From assembly GCF_016901995.1 (NCBI RefSeq), contig NZ_JACJLE010000017.1, forward strand, positions 1 to 64,000: a stretch of DNA of 64,000 nt, in the 5' to 3' direction. Each line of letters begins with the position of its first letter. Position 1 is the stretch's first letter. Shown piece after piece: positions 1 through 6,974 of the stretch. The notes below the pieces were generated by a model. It searched no databases. It saw only the letters and a program-made list of their open reading frames with translations, and was not told the origin of the DNA. The position numbers and the translations under genes are program-made. This stretch comes from Bacteroides caecigallinarum. Lineage in GTDB: Bacteria > Bacteroidota > Bacteroidia > Bacteroidales > Bacteroidaceae.

Positions 1-153
1 TAAAATCAAACTATTCAGAGCCAATCTGCATGGAGTAACGGATAAAAAGTTCTTTCTCTTCAGAATTGCTAAGTTGTATGGTTATCCCCACTAAATTTCT
101 ACTGTCCCCCGAACATCCCAAAAGATTTCCGGACGGCATTTCGTTTATAACAA
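1..153. other. Window edge, no supported gene
   Basis: I see no convincing gene here. A minus-strand open frame covers 11-214, but it begins inside the first tRNA gene and runs through the terminator hairpin, so its upstream part is not a protein. The downstream part, from an internal ATG near 139, could encode about 42 residues. It has no recognisable motif and no visible promoter. Confidence 0.4.
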
Positions 154-187
154 CAAAAAAATCAGATTGAATATTCAACCTGATTTT
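154..187 (-). terminator. Intrinsic terminator of the stable-RNA operon
   Basis: The plus-strand bases 158-187 form a nearly perfect palindrome centred at 172, a 14-bp stem with one wobble. On the minus strand it is followed by a run of six T (155-160). It lies just beyond the last tRNA-Thr gene, in the right orientation to end that transcript. Confidence 0.65.
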
Positions 188-190
188 CTG

Positions 191-264
191 AGCCTCTTGT
201 CGGATTCGAACCAACGACCCCGAGATTACAAATCACGTGCTCTGGCCAACTGAGCTAAAGAGGC
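191..264 (-). tRNA. tRNA-Thr (anticodon UGU), copy 3 in transcription order
   Basis: Read on the minus strand this folds as a standard cloverleaf. The 7-bp acceptor stem is GCCTCTT/AAGAGGC, the D arm is GCTC...GAGC, the anticodon loop is TTTGTAA with anticodon TGT (reads ACA, threonine), and the T arm is GTTGG-TTCGAAT-CCGAC. The 3' CCA is not encoded. The anticodon stem CGTGA/TCTCG has a U-U mismatch at its middle pair. It is identical in the gene body to the copies at 301 and 411. A terminator hairpin follows at 154-187. Confidence 0.95.
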
Positions 265-300
265 AAAGGGAATAATATTCCAAAATATGTTTGTTTTTTG

Positions 301-374
301 AGCCTCTTGTCGGATTCGAACCAACGACCCCGAGATTACAAATCACGTGCTCTGGCCAACTGAGCTAAAGAGGC
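301..374 (-). tRNA. tRNA-Thr (anticodon UGU), copy 2
   Basis: Second identical copy of the threonine tRNA, with the same cloverleaf and TGT anticodon. The spacers on its two sides (265-300 and 375-410) are almost the same, both containing aataatattcc and atatgtttgtttttt. The three copies therefore look like a recent tandem duplication of a unit of about 110 bp. Confidence 0.95.
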
Positions 375-410
375 AAGGGGAATAATATTCCAAATATGTT
401 TGTTTTTTCG

Positions 411-484
411 AGCCTCTTGTCGGATTCGAACCAACGACCCCGAGATTACAAATCACGTGCTCTGGCCAACTGAGCTAAAGAGGC
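411..484 (-). tRNA. tRNA-Thr (anticodon UGU), copy 1
   Basis: First tRNA of the minus-strand stable-RNA unit, identical in the gene body to the other two copies. Its 5' end is only a few bases from the 3' end of the self-complementary RNA element at 485-590. The two are probably cut from one precursor made from the promoter at 638-667. Confidence 0.95.
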
Positions 485-590
485 AGGTGGGTAAGCTTAC
501 CATATCGCGCCGCTACAACCAACTACCTTTGCTGCGATCAAGCCCTGGAGGATTCGAAGGGAGCTGGCCGTATGGGACTTACCCATGTTA
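485..590 (-). ncRNA. ffs: Candidate small SRP RNA (4.5S RNA)
   Basis: A roughly 100-nt element with complementary ends. Plus-strand 489-495 (GGGTAAG) pairs with 578-584 (CTTACCC), and 500-504 (CCATA) pairs with 571-575. On the minus strand, further paired blocks (GCC/GGC, GCT/AGC, CCT/AGG) lead to an apex at 534-543, which is exactly the midpoint. The apex reads CAGG-N10-AGCA, the same spacing as the SRP54-binding tip of bacterial 4.5S RNA (CAGG-N10-AGCAGC). However, the ten bases are GCTTGATCGC rather than the usual pair of short strands around GGAA. The element sits between a Bacteroidota promoter and tRNA genes. An alternative fold is a three-way junction using ATCGC/GCGAT (504-508 with 534-538). 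The identity is an inference; that it is a structured RNA is fairly well supported. Confidence 0.5.
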
Positions 591-637
591 TGTCTGCTTT
601 CGATTTAAACCGTATCGGTGTTTCTCGATTGCGGGTG

Positions 638-667
638 CAAAGGTAGGCATTTTTTTTTATTACGCAA
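638..667 (-). promoter_or_regulatory. Promoter of the stable-RNA operon
   Basis: On the minus strand, TTG (plus-strand CAA at 665-667) is followed 19 bases later by TACCTTTG (plus-strand 638-645). This matches the Bacteroidota sigma-ABfr pattern, TTTG and TAnnTTTG. Transcription would start near 630 and run through the candidate SRP RNA and the three tRNA-Thr genes. Bases 591-700 hold only this promoter and a leader. Confidence 0.7.
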
Positions 668-785
668 CTATTCTTCGATAAAAAAATAAAGTTTTTCCCA
701 TAAAAAGATGATTTTTCCTCGTTTTATATACTTCCTATGCCGAAAAAACTTACTTTTGCACTATAATTACATATATAGAAAAGAC

Positions 786-1319
786 ATGGAAGACAAACCA
801 AAGACACTACAAGAACATGCAATGCGTTTCGGTACGATGATGGGAATATTCTGGATAATAAAATTCTCATTTCTGCCAATAGGTTTCAAAATACCACTCC
901 TGCAGCTTTTATTCATTTTCATGACATTGTTTGTCCCAATACTTGGCTACATATATATACGTAAATACAGAGAACGTTACTGCTGCGGCGAGCTGTCATT
1001 CCTGCGCGGATGGGTATTCTCGCTATACATGTATTTCTTTGCTTCACTGCTGACAGCCGCGGCACATTATATATATTTTCAGTTCATAGACAACGGATAT
1101 TTAGCAGGAACATATATGGAACAACTGGAAAGTCTGAAATCAACTCTGACCGGAGACCTGGAGACTTCCATAGACCAGCTGATACAAAATCTTGAAACCA
1201 TAGCATCAATGTCTGCACTCCAGCTTACCATGCAATTAATATTCCAAAACATATTCTACGGAGCACTGCTATCACTTCCTACAGCATTATTGGCAATGCG
1301 AAGAAAGAAGAATCCATAA
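786..1319 (+). CDS. DUF4199 family integral membrane protein
   Basis: A 177-residue protein of unknown function that looks like the DUF4199 family of Bacteroidota. Four hydrophobic segments are visible, roughly at residues 17-33, 38-58, 77-100 and 145-170, with a soluble acidic stretch between the third and fourth (about 105-140). I chose the ATG at 786 because the earlier in-frame ATG at 708 lies upstream of a promoter-like TACTTTTG at 751-758, 27 bases before this ATG. The gene directly precedes a polyprenyl-phosphate glycosyltransferase, with 36 bases between them, and this pairing suggests a shared envelope role. No catalytic motif is visible. Confidence 0.75.
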   Translation: MEDKPKTLQEHAMRFGTMMGIFWIIKFSFLPIGFKIPLLQLLFIFMTLFVPILGYIYIRKYRERYCCGELSFLRGWVFSLYMYFFASLLTAAAHYIYFQFIDNGYLAGTYMEQLESLKSTLTGDLETSIDQLIQNLETIASMSALQLTMQLIFQNIFYGALLSLPTALLAMRRKKNP

Positions 1320-1355
1320 AATAAAATAATCAAGAAATAAAAAAAACATATCCAA

Positions 1356-2306
1356 ATGGACATATCAGTAGTAATTCCTTTATATAATGAAGAAGAATCC
1401 TTGCCGGAACTTCAGGCATGGATAGAACGAGTAATGAACGAAAATGGTTTCAGCTATGAAATAATTTTTGTAAACGACGGTAGTACCGACAACTCGTGGA
1501 ACGTTATAGAAGATCTTAGCAAAAAGCACGATAATATTAAAGGTATAAAATTCCGCCGTAACTACGGTAAGTCCCCTGCCCTGTTCTGCGGTTTCGAAAA
1601 AGCTGAAGGAGATGTAGTCATTACCATGGATGCCGACCTGCAGGACAGTCCAGATGAAATTCCGGAACTCTACAGAATGATTACGGAAGACGGATACGAC
1701 CTGGTTTCAGGATGGAAACAGAAAAGATACGACCCGCTTTCGAAAACAATACCTACAAAACTGTTCAACGCTACAGCCAGAAAAGTGTCCGGCATCAAGA
1801 ACCTGCATGACTTCAACTGCGGACTGAAAGCATACCGACGCGAAGTGATAAAGAACATTGAGGTTTACGGCGAAATGCACCGCTACATACCATATCTGGC
1901 AAAAAATGCAGGTTTCAGCAAGATTGGCGAAAAAGTGGTACACCATCAGGCACGCAAATACGGAAAGACGAAATTCGGAATAAACAGATTTGTAAACGGA
2001 TACCTTGACCTGATTTCCCTATGGTTCCTGTCTAAATTCGGAGTCAAGCCAATGCATATATTCGGTTTCCTGGGATCAATAATGTTCTTCTTGGGATTTG
2101 TGGCTGTAATAGCAGTAGGAGCTATGAAGATATACAACATGCATGCCGGCAACCCATACAGTCTGGTAACGGATAACCCGTATTTCTTCCTTGCACTGAC
2201 CACTATGATATTGGGTACACAGCTGTTCTTAGCCGGTTTCCTTGGAGAACTTATAGCGAGAAACTCCACGGAAAGAAACAAATATCAAATTGAAAAAGAA
2301 CTTTAA
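1356..2306 (+). CDS. Family 2 glycosyltransferase, DPM1/GtrB type
   Basis: A 316-residue membrane-bound glycosyltransferase of the GT2 fold. By family it transfers a sugar from a nucleotide sugar to polyprenyl phosphate on the inner face of the inner membrane. The nucleotide-binding start VVIPLYNEEE is at residues 5-14, NDGSTD at 40-45, and the metal-binding DADLQD at 92-97. An HQARKYGKTKF motif lies near 197-207. Two C-terminal membrane helices lie at about 234-256 and 276-300, the usual GtrB layout. The exact sugar cannot be read from sequence. It is followed after 6 bases by a lipoprotein gene and probably shares its transcript. Confidence 0.9.
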   Translation: MDISVVIPLYNEEESLPELQAWIERVMNENGFSYEIIFVNDGSTDNSWNVIEDLSKKHDNIKGIKFRRNYGKSPALFCGFEKAEGDVVITMDADLQDSPDEIPELYRMITEDGYDLVSGWKQKRYDPLSKTIPTKLFNATARKVSGIKNLHDFNCGLKAYRREVIKNIEVYGEMHRYIPYLAKNAGFSKIGEKVVHHQARKYGKTKFGINRFVNGYLDLISLWFLSKFGVKPMHIFGFLGSIMFFLGFVAVIAVGAMKIYNMHAGNPYSLVTDNPYFFLALTTMILGTQLFLAGFLGELIARNSTERNKYQIEKEL

Positions 2307-2312
2307 CACACG

Positions 2313-2861
2313 ATGAAGAGACTACCAATAATATTTATAGCGATAACCTTGCTTGCTACATTTATCCTGAACAGTTGCGAAGGTGAAAGCTGTCCGCCCA
2401 ATGCCATGGCATACGCCAAATTCACCATGGTGAACCAGCACGGAACAGCCGTTGCACCTACAGTCCCCACAAGTATTATAGGACAGATAACTACCGACGT
2501 AACGGTTTATGACACTCTTGAAAATGGTGAAATCATAGAAAGAATAGTGAAAGACTCAGTAATAAACGATACACTGATAAACAAAGAAAGCAACCTCAGC
2601 ACATTCAAAGTGCCTTTGAGCTATGCTGACCAAACTACTTTCATTATAAATTACAACGGTGAACAGCAGGACTATATCACAATAAAACATCGCAATATAC
2701 CATATTTTATGAGTGTCGATTGCGGTACAATGATGTTTCACGAAGCAACGGAAGTGACACACAGCAACGGGATAGACTCCATAGTAACAATAAATGCAAA
2801 CATTGACAATTATGAGAAAGAAAACTTCAGGATATATTTTACAGTTTCTGATACTCAGTAG
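2313..2861 (+). CDS. DUF6452-like lipoprotein
   Basis: A 182-residue probable lipoprotein. The signal sequence has a lipobox ending LNSC at Cys22, so the mature protein would be lipid-anchored. The rest looks like a beta-rich domain with several cysteines (residues 22, 27 and one near 137). It resembles the DUF6452 family, which has no known function. Its 3' end overlaps the next gene by 50 bases in a different frame, a sign of tight translational coupling. The two are a conserved-looking lipoprotein/barrel pair, and a role in envelope maintenance is only a guess. Confidence 0.7.
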   Translation: MKRLPIIFIAITLLATFILNSCEGESCPPNAMAYAKFTMVNQHGTAVAPTVPTSIIGQITTDVTVYDTLENGEIIERIVKDSVINDTLINKESNLSTFKVPLSYADQTTFIINYNGEQQDYITIKHRNIPYFMSVDCGTMMFHEATEVTHSNGIDSIVTINANIDNYEKENFRIYFTVSDTQ

Positions 2862-3513
2862 TCTGCTGATATGTCCGATGTATGCTTTCGCACAAAATAA
2901 AAAGGACAAGGAAAAGACAGAAAACGTAAAACTGTATCAGGGAACCACCATAGGTGTAGAAGTGGCCGGTCTGGGCAACTATGTATTGGGCAGCGACATC
3001 CTTAGCAGCGAAGTAATGCTTCAAGCTAATCTCCTGAACCGTTTTCTGCCTGTTTTAGAGGTGGGATACGGTAAAGTGAACACAATAAGCGATGCCACCG
3101 ATATACGATACAAGACGGCTGCTCCATTTTTCAAGATAGGAGCCGACTATAACTTCTTTTACAACAAGCCTCATCTGCCCGGATTTCTATACGGTGGAAT
3201 CAGATACGGATTTTCATCATTCGTTTACGATGTGGACGGACCGACAATGACCGACCCTAATTATGGCGGACAAATACAAGTGCCGTTCTCATATCATGGT
3301 GTAAACACCACAGCCCACTGGCTGGAACTGGTAGGCGGAATGAAAGTCAGAATTTACAAAGGTTTCTGTATGGGGTGGAGCGTCAGATACAAAAAACGCC
3401 TCAGCTACACCAAATACCCTAACACGGAACCCTGGTACATACCTGGATACGGTGAAAATGCAGGAACAGGATTTACACTATCCTATCATCTGATGTATAA
3501 TCTTCCGTTTTAA
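2812..3513 (+). CDS. DUF6048-like outer-membrane or periplasmic protein
   Basis: About 233 residues. I prefer the ATG at 2812 over 2794 because it gives a compact signal peptide (residues 1-27, ending AFAQ). The mature part alternates polar and aromatic residues and ends in the aromatic residue Phe after a beta-strand pattern (LSYHLMYNLPF), as outer-membrane beta-barrels do. It resembles the DUF6048 family found next to DUF6452 in Bacteroidales. It starts inside the preceding lipoprotein gene. Function unknown. Confidence 0.7.
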   Translation: MRKKTSGYILQFLILSSLLICPMYAFAQNKKDKEKTENVKLYQGTTIGVEVAGLGNYVLGSDILSSEVMLQANLLNRFLPVLEVGYGKVNTISDATDIRYKTAAPFFKIGADYNFFYNKPHLPGFLYGGIRYGFSSFVYDVDGPTMTDPNYGGQIQVPFSYHGVNTTAHWLELVGGMKVRIYKGFCMGWSVRYKKRLSYTKYPNTEPWYIPGYGENAGTGFTLSYHLMYNLPF

Positions 3514-3516
3514 TAT

Positions 3517-3544
3517 AAGGACATAACAAAACCTTTATGTCCTT
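3517..3544 (+). terminator. Hairpin between the DUF6048-like gene and mntP
   Basis: A 10-bp perfect stem, AAGGACATAA (3517-3526) with TTATGTCCTT (3535-3544), followed by the T-rich TTGTTATTTTG. It starts four bases after the preceding stop codon. It may end the upstream transcript, fully or in part. The T tract is interrupted, so strength is uncertain. Confidence 0.45.
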
Positions 3545-3570
3545 TTGTTATTTTGTCAAATATAAAATAT

Positions 3571-4137
3571 ATGAGCGTAATTGAAATATGGCTTCTGGCG
3601 ATAAGCCTCGCCATCGACTGTTTCACCGTTTCAGTGGCAAGCGGTATAATACTACATAAGGTTGAGTGGAAAACATTTCTCAAAATGGGCTTCTTCTTCG
3701 GCTTCTTTCAGGCTATGATGCCATTCTTTGGATGGTTGGGAGCAAAAGGCTTTCATCACTACATAGAGGCATACGACCATTGGATAGCATTCGGACTCCT
3801 GACATTTCTTGGCGTAAGAATGATAAAGGAATACTTCAGTGATGAAGAATCCGAAAGTTTCAACCCAAGCAAACTAAAAGTCATCCTCACATTGGCTGTT
3901 GCCACAAGTATAGACGCACTGGCAGTAGGCATATCATTCGCCTTTACCGGATTCAGCACACTAAGCTCATTGGCATATCCGCTAGCAGCCATAGGCGTAG
4001 CATCTTTCGTGATATCAGTAATAGGCAGCCTCATCGGTGTGTTCTTCGGCAAAAGATTCAATCTCAGAATGGAGATATTCGGAGGACTGGTACTGATATG
4101 CATAGGAGTAAAAATACTTATCGAACATTTATCATAA
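3571..4137 (+). CDS. mntP: MntP-family manganese efflux pump
   Basis: A 188-residue inner-membrane protein with six hydrophobic segments arranged as two related halves. Each half carries an aspartate in a conserved helix: AISLAIDCF (Asp16) and VATSIDALAVG (Asp115). These are hallmarks of the MntP/YebN family, which exports Mn(II). The ATG at 3571 is chosen. An upstream TTG at 3553 would add six residues with no family support. No manganese riboswitch is evident in the short leader. It lies 16 bases before apbE. Confidence 0.85.
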   Translation: MSVIEIWLLAISLAIDCFTVSVASGIILHKVEWKTFLKMGFFFGFFQAMMPFFGWLGAKGFHHYIEAYDHWIAFGLLTFLGVRMIKEYFSDEESESFNPSKLKVILTLAVATSIDALAVGISFAFTGFSTLSSLAYPLAAIGVASFVISVIGSLIGVFFGKRFNLRMEIFGGLVLICIGVKILIEHLS

Positions 4138-4153
4138 AAAACAAATAAAAGAC

Positions 4154-5167
4154 ATGAACAATAAATCATTGAAATGGCAGATACCATTCCTCGTTCTGCT
4201 AATAGTGGGAACAGTACTCATATTGAAGAAACAGCCACCGTTTCACACCGACCAGGGACTAGTGTTCGGCACAGTGTATAAGATAACATATCAGCATGCC
4301 GACAACCTGAAACCGGAGATTGAAGCTGCATTGAAAGAAGTTGACAACTCACTATCACCATTCAACAAGTCTTCTGTCATTACAAAAATAAACAATAATA
4401 CCGATATGACTGCCGACAGTCTTCTGACAGACGTCTATACGCTGGCAAAAAGAATATCAGAAGAAACTGACGGAGCTTTTGACATAACTGTAGCTCCTCT
4501 GGTCAACGCATGGGGATTTGGGTTCAACAGTTCAACGAACGTAAGCCGCGAGACGATAGACTCACTGCGCCAGTTTGTCGGTTTCGAAAAGATTTCACTG
4601 AAAGACGGAAAGATAATAAAGCAGGACAGCAGGACTATGCTTGACTGCAGCGCCATAGCAAAAGGTTATGGAGTGGATCATGTGGCACGCCTGCTCGACA
4701 GCAAAGGAGTGGAAAACTACATGATAGACATAGGCGGCGAACTTGTCCTGAAAGGCAAGAATCCGAAAATGAATCCGTGGAGAATAGGAATAAACAAACC
4801 TATAGATGACTCCCTGTCTGTAAACCAGGAACTTCAGACGGTTATTGAAATAACAAATGCCGGACTTGCCACATCTGGAAACTATCGCAACTTCTACTAT
4901 AAGGACGGAAAGAAATATGCCCACACCATCAACCCTCGTACGGGATACCCAGTACAGCACAATATTCTGTCATCGACTGTAGTAGCAAAGAACTGTGCTA
5001 CAGCAGACGCCTATGCTACAGCATTCATGGTTCTTGGTTTGGACTCCGCTGTTGCCATCTGCAACGCACACCCGGAAATTGACGCATATTTCATATACTC
5101 GGATGATAAGGACTCTACACGTGTGTTCTACACTGAGGGAATGAAGAGATTTATCAGAAAAAAATAA
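4154..5167 (+). CDS. apbE: FAD:protein FMN transferase (ApbE family)
   Basis: A 337-residue protein that attaches FMN through a phosphoester to threonine residues of target proteins, such as the NqrB/NqrC and RnfG/RnfD subunits of sodium or proton pumps, outside the cytoplasm. An N-terminal membrane anchor spans about residues 9-25. Family motifs are visible: DCSAIAKGYG (164-173), IDIGGE (191-196), HTINPRTGYP (257-266) and the Mg-binding DAYATA (285-290). Length is normal for the family. It is probably co-transcribed with mntP. A role maturing flavinylated respiratory pumps is inferred from the family; no pump gene is in the window. Confidence 0.92.
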   Translation: MNNKSLKWQIPFLVLLIVGTVLILKKQPPFHTDQGLVFGTVYKITYQHADNLKPEIEAALKEVDNSLSPFNKSSVITKINNNTDMTADSLLTDVYTLAKRISEETDGAFDITVAPLVNAWGFGFNSSTNVSRETIDSLRQFVGFEKISLKDGKIIKQDSRTMLDCSAIAKGYGVDHVARLLDSKGVENYMIDIGGELVLKGKNPKMNPWRIGINKPIDDSLSVNQELQTVIEITNAGLATSGNYRNFYYKDGKKYAHTINPRTGYPVQHNILSSTVVAKNCATADAYATAFMVLGLDSAVAICNAHPEIDAYFIYSDDKDSTRVFYTEGMKRFIRKK

Positions 5168-5200
5168 TATTTCAATAAAAAAAGTTTAGTTTCAATTAGC

Positions 5201-5284
5201 GTTACACGTACGTGTAACGAGCGGAACACGAACGTGTAACGCGTGTAACACCTACGTGTCGCGGGCGTAACACGAACGTGTTCC
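5201..5284. repeat. Four 18-bp palindromes phased at 22 bp
   Basis: Four imperfect copies of an 18-bp inverted repeat start at 5201, 5223, 5245 and 5267, exactly 22 bp apart. The first is a perfect palindrome, GTTACACGTACGTGTAAC. The others keep the core ACAC-N2/3-ACGTGT with one to four changes. The regular two-helical-turn spacing suggests bound protein dimers on one face of the DNA, or a structured 3' region of the apbE message. They lie 140-220 bp upstream of the gdhA -7 box. Confidence 0.75.
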
Positions 5285-5401
5285 GCTTTCTGCGTGCTTA
5301 AATTTTTCCTAACACTCTCTAAAATCAATTCATCACTAGACCGACTTTTTAAAGCATACTTACTTTTTATCATTATTTCACACAAAAACACGCCGGAAGA
5401 T

Positions 5402-5431
5402 TTTGCCAATACATATAATTTCATAACTTTG
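5402..5431 (+). promoter_or_regulatory. gdhA promoter
   Basis: TTTG at 5402-5405 and TAACTTTG at 5424-5431, separated by 18 bases, match the Bacteroidota promoter pattern. The start codon of gdhA is 45 bases downstream of the -7 box, giving a leader of about 40 nt. Confidence 0.7.
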
Positions 5432-5476
5432 CATATACAAAACATTTCATTTTGTCAGACCTTAATATTTTGAATT

Positions 5477-6814
5477 ATGAATATCAACCAAATCATGGCT
5501 TCACTGGAAGCTAAGCATCCCGGTGAATTGGAGTATTTGCAAGCAGTAAAAGAAGTATTACTCTCTATCGAAGATGTTTATAACCAACATCCTGAATTCG
5601 AAAAAGTATCATTGATAGAACGTTTGGTTGAACCGGACAGAATAATAACTTTCCGTGTACCTTGGGTTGATGACAAAGGCAAGGTACAGGTTAACATCGG
5701 TTATAGAGTACAGTTCAACAACGCCATAGGCCCTTATAAAGGCGGTATCCGTTTCCACGCATCAGTAAATCTTTCAATCCTTAAATTCCTTGGATTCGAA
5801 CAGACTTTCAAGAATGCCCTCACAACATTGCCAATGGGTGGCGGTAAAGGTGGTTCCGACTTCTCACCTCGCGGAAAGAGTGATGCGGAAATAATGCGTT
5901 TCTGCCAGGCATTCATGCTTGAATTGTGGCGTCACCTTGGTCCTGACATGGACGTACCTGCAGGCGATATAGGTGTTGGCGGCAGAGAAGTTGGCTATAT
6001 GTTTGGTATGTACAAGAAATTGACTCACGAATTTACAGGTACTTTCACAGGTAAGGGACTTGAATTCGGCGGTTCACTGATCCGTCCTGAAGCAACAGGT
6101 TTCGGTGGTCTGTACTTCGTAAAACATATGTTGGACAAGAAAGGTATAGACATTAAAGGCAAGACAGTAGCCATCTCAGGTTTTGGAAACGTGGCATGGG
6201 GAGCTGCGACCAAAGCTACACAGTTGGGAGCAAAGGTTGTGACTATTTCAGGACCTGACGGTTATATATATGATCCAGACGGAATAAGTGGCGAAAAGAT
6301 TGACTATATGCTTGAACTTCGTGCTTCGGGCAACGATATAGTTGAACCTTATGCTGAAAAATTCCCTGGTTCAAAATTCGTTCCGGGACGTCGTCCATGG
6401 GAAGTTAAGGTAGATATTGCACTTCCTTGCGCAACTCAGAACGAATTAAATGGCGAAGATGCTGGAAATTTGATAAAAAATTCCGTACTTTGCGTCGGAG
6501 AAATTTCAAACATGGGTTGTACGCCTGAAGCAATAGATGCATTCATCGAAAATAAGATAATGTATGCACCTGGTAAAGCAGTAAATGCAGGTGGTGTTGC
6601 AACATCAGGTCTTGAAATGAGCCAGAACGCAATGCATCTGAGCTGGAGCGCACAAGAAGTTGACGAAAAGCTTCATCATATAATGCATAATATCCACGAA
6701 CAGTGCGTCAAGTACGGAACTGAACCTGATGGATATATAAATTATGTGAAGGGTGCTAACATTGCAGGCTTCATGAAAGTAGCTCATGCAATGATGGCTC
6801 AAGGAATAGTTTAG
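5477..6814 (+). CDS. gdhA: NADP-type glutamate dehydrogenase
   Basis: A 445-residue enzyme that interconverts 2-oxoglutarate plus ammonium and glutamate in the cytoplasm, the main entry point for ammonium in these bacteria. The catalytic-lysine motif PMGGGKGGSDF is at residues 119-129 (Lys124), DVPAGDIGVG at 159-168, and the Rossmann glycine motif SGFGNVAWG at 234-242. Length matches the 445-450-residue hexameric NADP-dependent class. It is a single-gene unit with its own promoter and a terminator at 6878. The phased palindromes upstream may carry additional control. Confidence 0.95.
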   Translation: MNINQIMASLEAKHPGELEYLQAVKEVLLSIEDVYNQHPEFEKVSLIERLVEPDRIITFRVPWVDDKGKVQVNIGYRVQFNNAIGPYKGGIRFHASVNLSILKFLGFEQTFKNALTTLPMGGGKGGSDFSPRGKSDAEIMRFCQAFMLELWRHLGPDMDVPAGDIGVGGREVGYMFGMYKKLTHEFTGTFTGKGLEFGGSLIRPEATGFGGLYFVKHMLDKKGIDIKGKTVAISGFGNVAWGAATKATQLGAKVVTISGPDGYIYDPDGISGEKIDYMLELRASGNDIVEPYAEKFPGSKFVPGRRPWEVKVDIALPCATQNELNGEDAGNLIKNSVLCVGEISNMGCTPEAIDAFIENKIMYAPGKAVNAGGVATSGLEMSQNAMHLSWSAQEVDEKLHHIMHNIHEQCVKYGTEPDGYINYVKGANIAGFMKVAHAMMAQGIV

Positions 6815-6877
6815 AATTAAATCTTTATGATTTAAGATATCTCGTTTAGTTGTATTTGTATTTTGTATTGTAGCTTG

Positions 6878-6913
6878 CGCTGCCCGCCTGAGAAGGTATG
6901 GCAGCGTTTTTTT
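6878..6913 (+). terminator. gdhA terminator
   Basis: Stem CGCTGCC (6878-6884) with GGCAGCG (6900-6906), a loop of 15 bases, then seven T. A strong intrinsic terminator 63 bases after the gdhA stop. Confidence 0.85.
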
Positions 6914-6974
6914 ATTCCATATAATGGACCATTGTTATAACCTGACTGTTATATATACATCTAATTTTATAACA

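Larger units (their letters stand above)
191..484 (-). repeat. Tandem triplication of a tRNA-Thr unit (period about 110 bp)
   Basis: Three identical 74-bp tRNA genes are separated by two 36-bp spacers that differ at only a few positions. The copies start 110 bp apart (191, 301, 411). This increases the dose of a tRNA reading the ACA codon, which is common in the genes of this window. Confidence 0.85.
5168..5476. other. apbE-gdhA intergenic region
   Basis: A 309-base gap without a gene. Its first third holds four phased palindromes (5201-5284), the middle is AT-rich without clear features, and the last part holds the gdhA promoter (5402-5431). A minus-strand open frame across it (5128-5445) has no family resemblance and is a by-product of the palindromes. 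Confidence 0.7.

Noticed and set aside
11-214. Minus-strand open frame of 67 codons
   Set aside because: It starts inside a tRNA gene and crosses the terminator hairpin; no motif or promoter.
400-681. Plus-strand open frame of 93 codons
   Set aside because: It is antisense to a tRNA gene, the structured RNA and their promoter. Its protein has no family character.
3517-3570. Manganese (yybP-ykoY) riboswitch upstream of mntP
   Set aside because: The leader is too short, and only a simple 10-bp hairpin is present, without the conserved junction sequences.
5201-5284. CRISPR-like regular spacing
   Set aside because: Only four units, no unique 30-base spacers between them, and no cas genes. The 4-base gaps and palindromes fit protein sites or a repeat element instead.
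5128-5445. Minus-strand open frame of 105 codons over the palindromes
   Set aside because: It is created by the palindromic repeats and AT-rich DNA. Low-complexity translation and overlap with the end of apbE.
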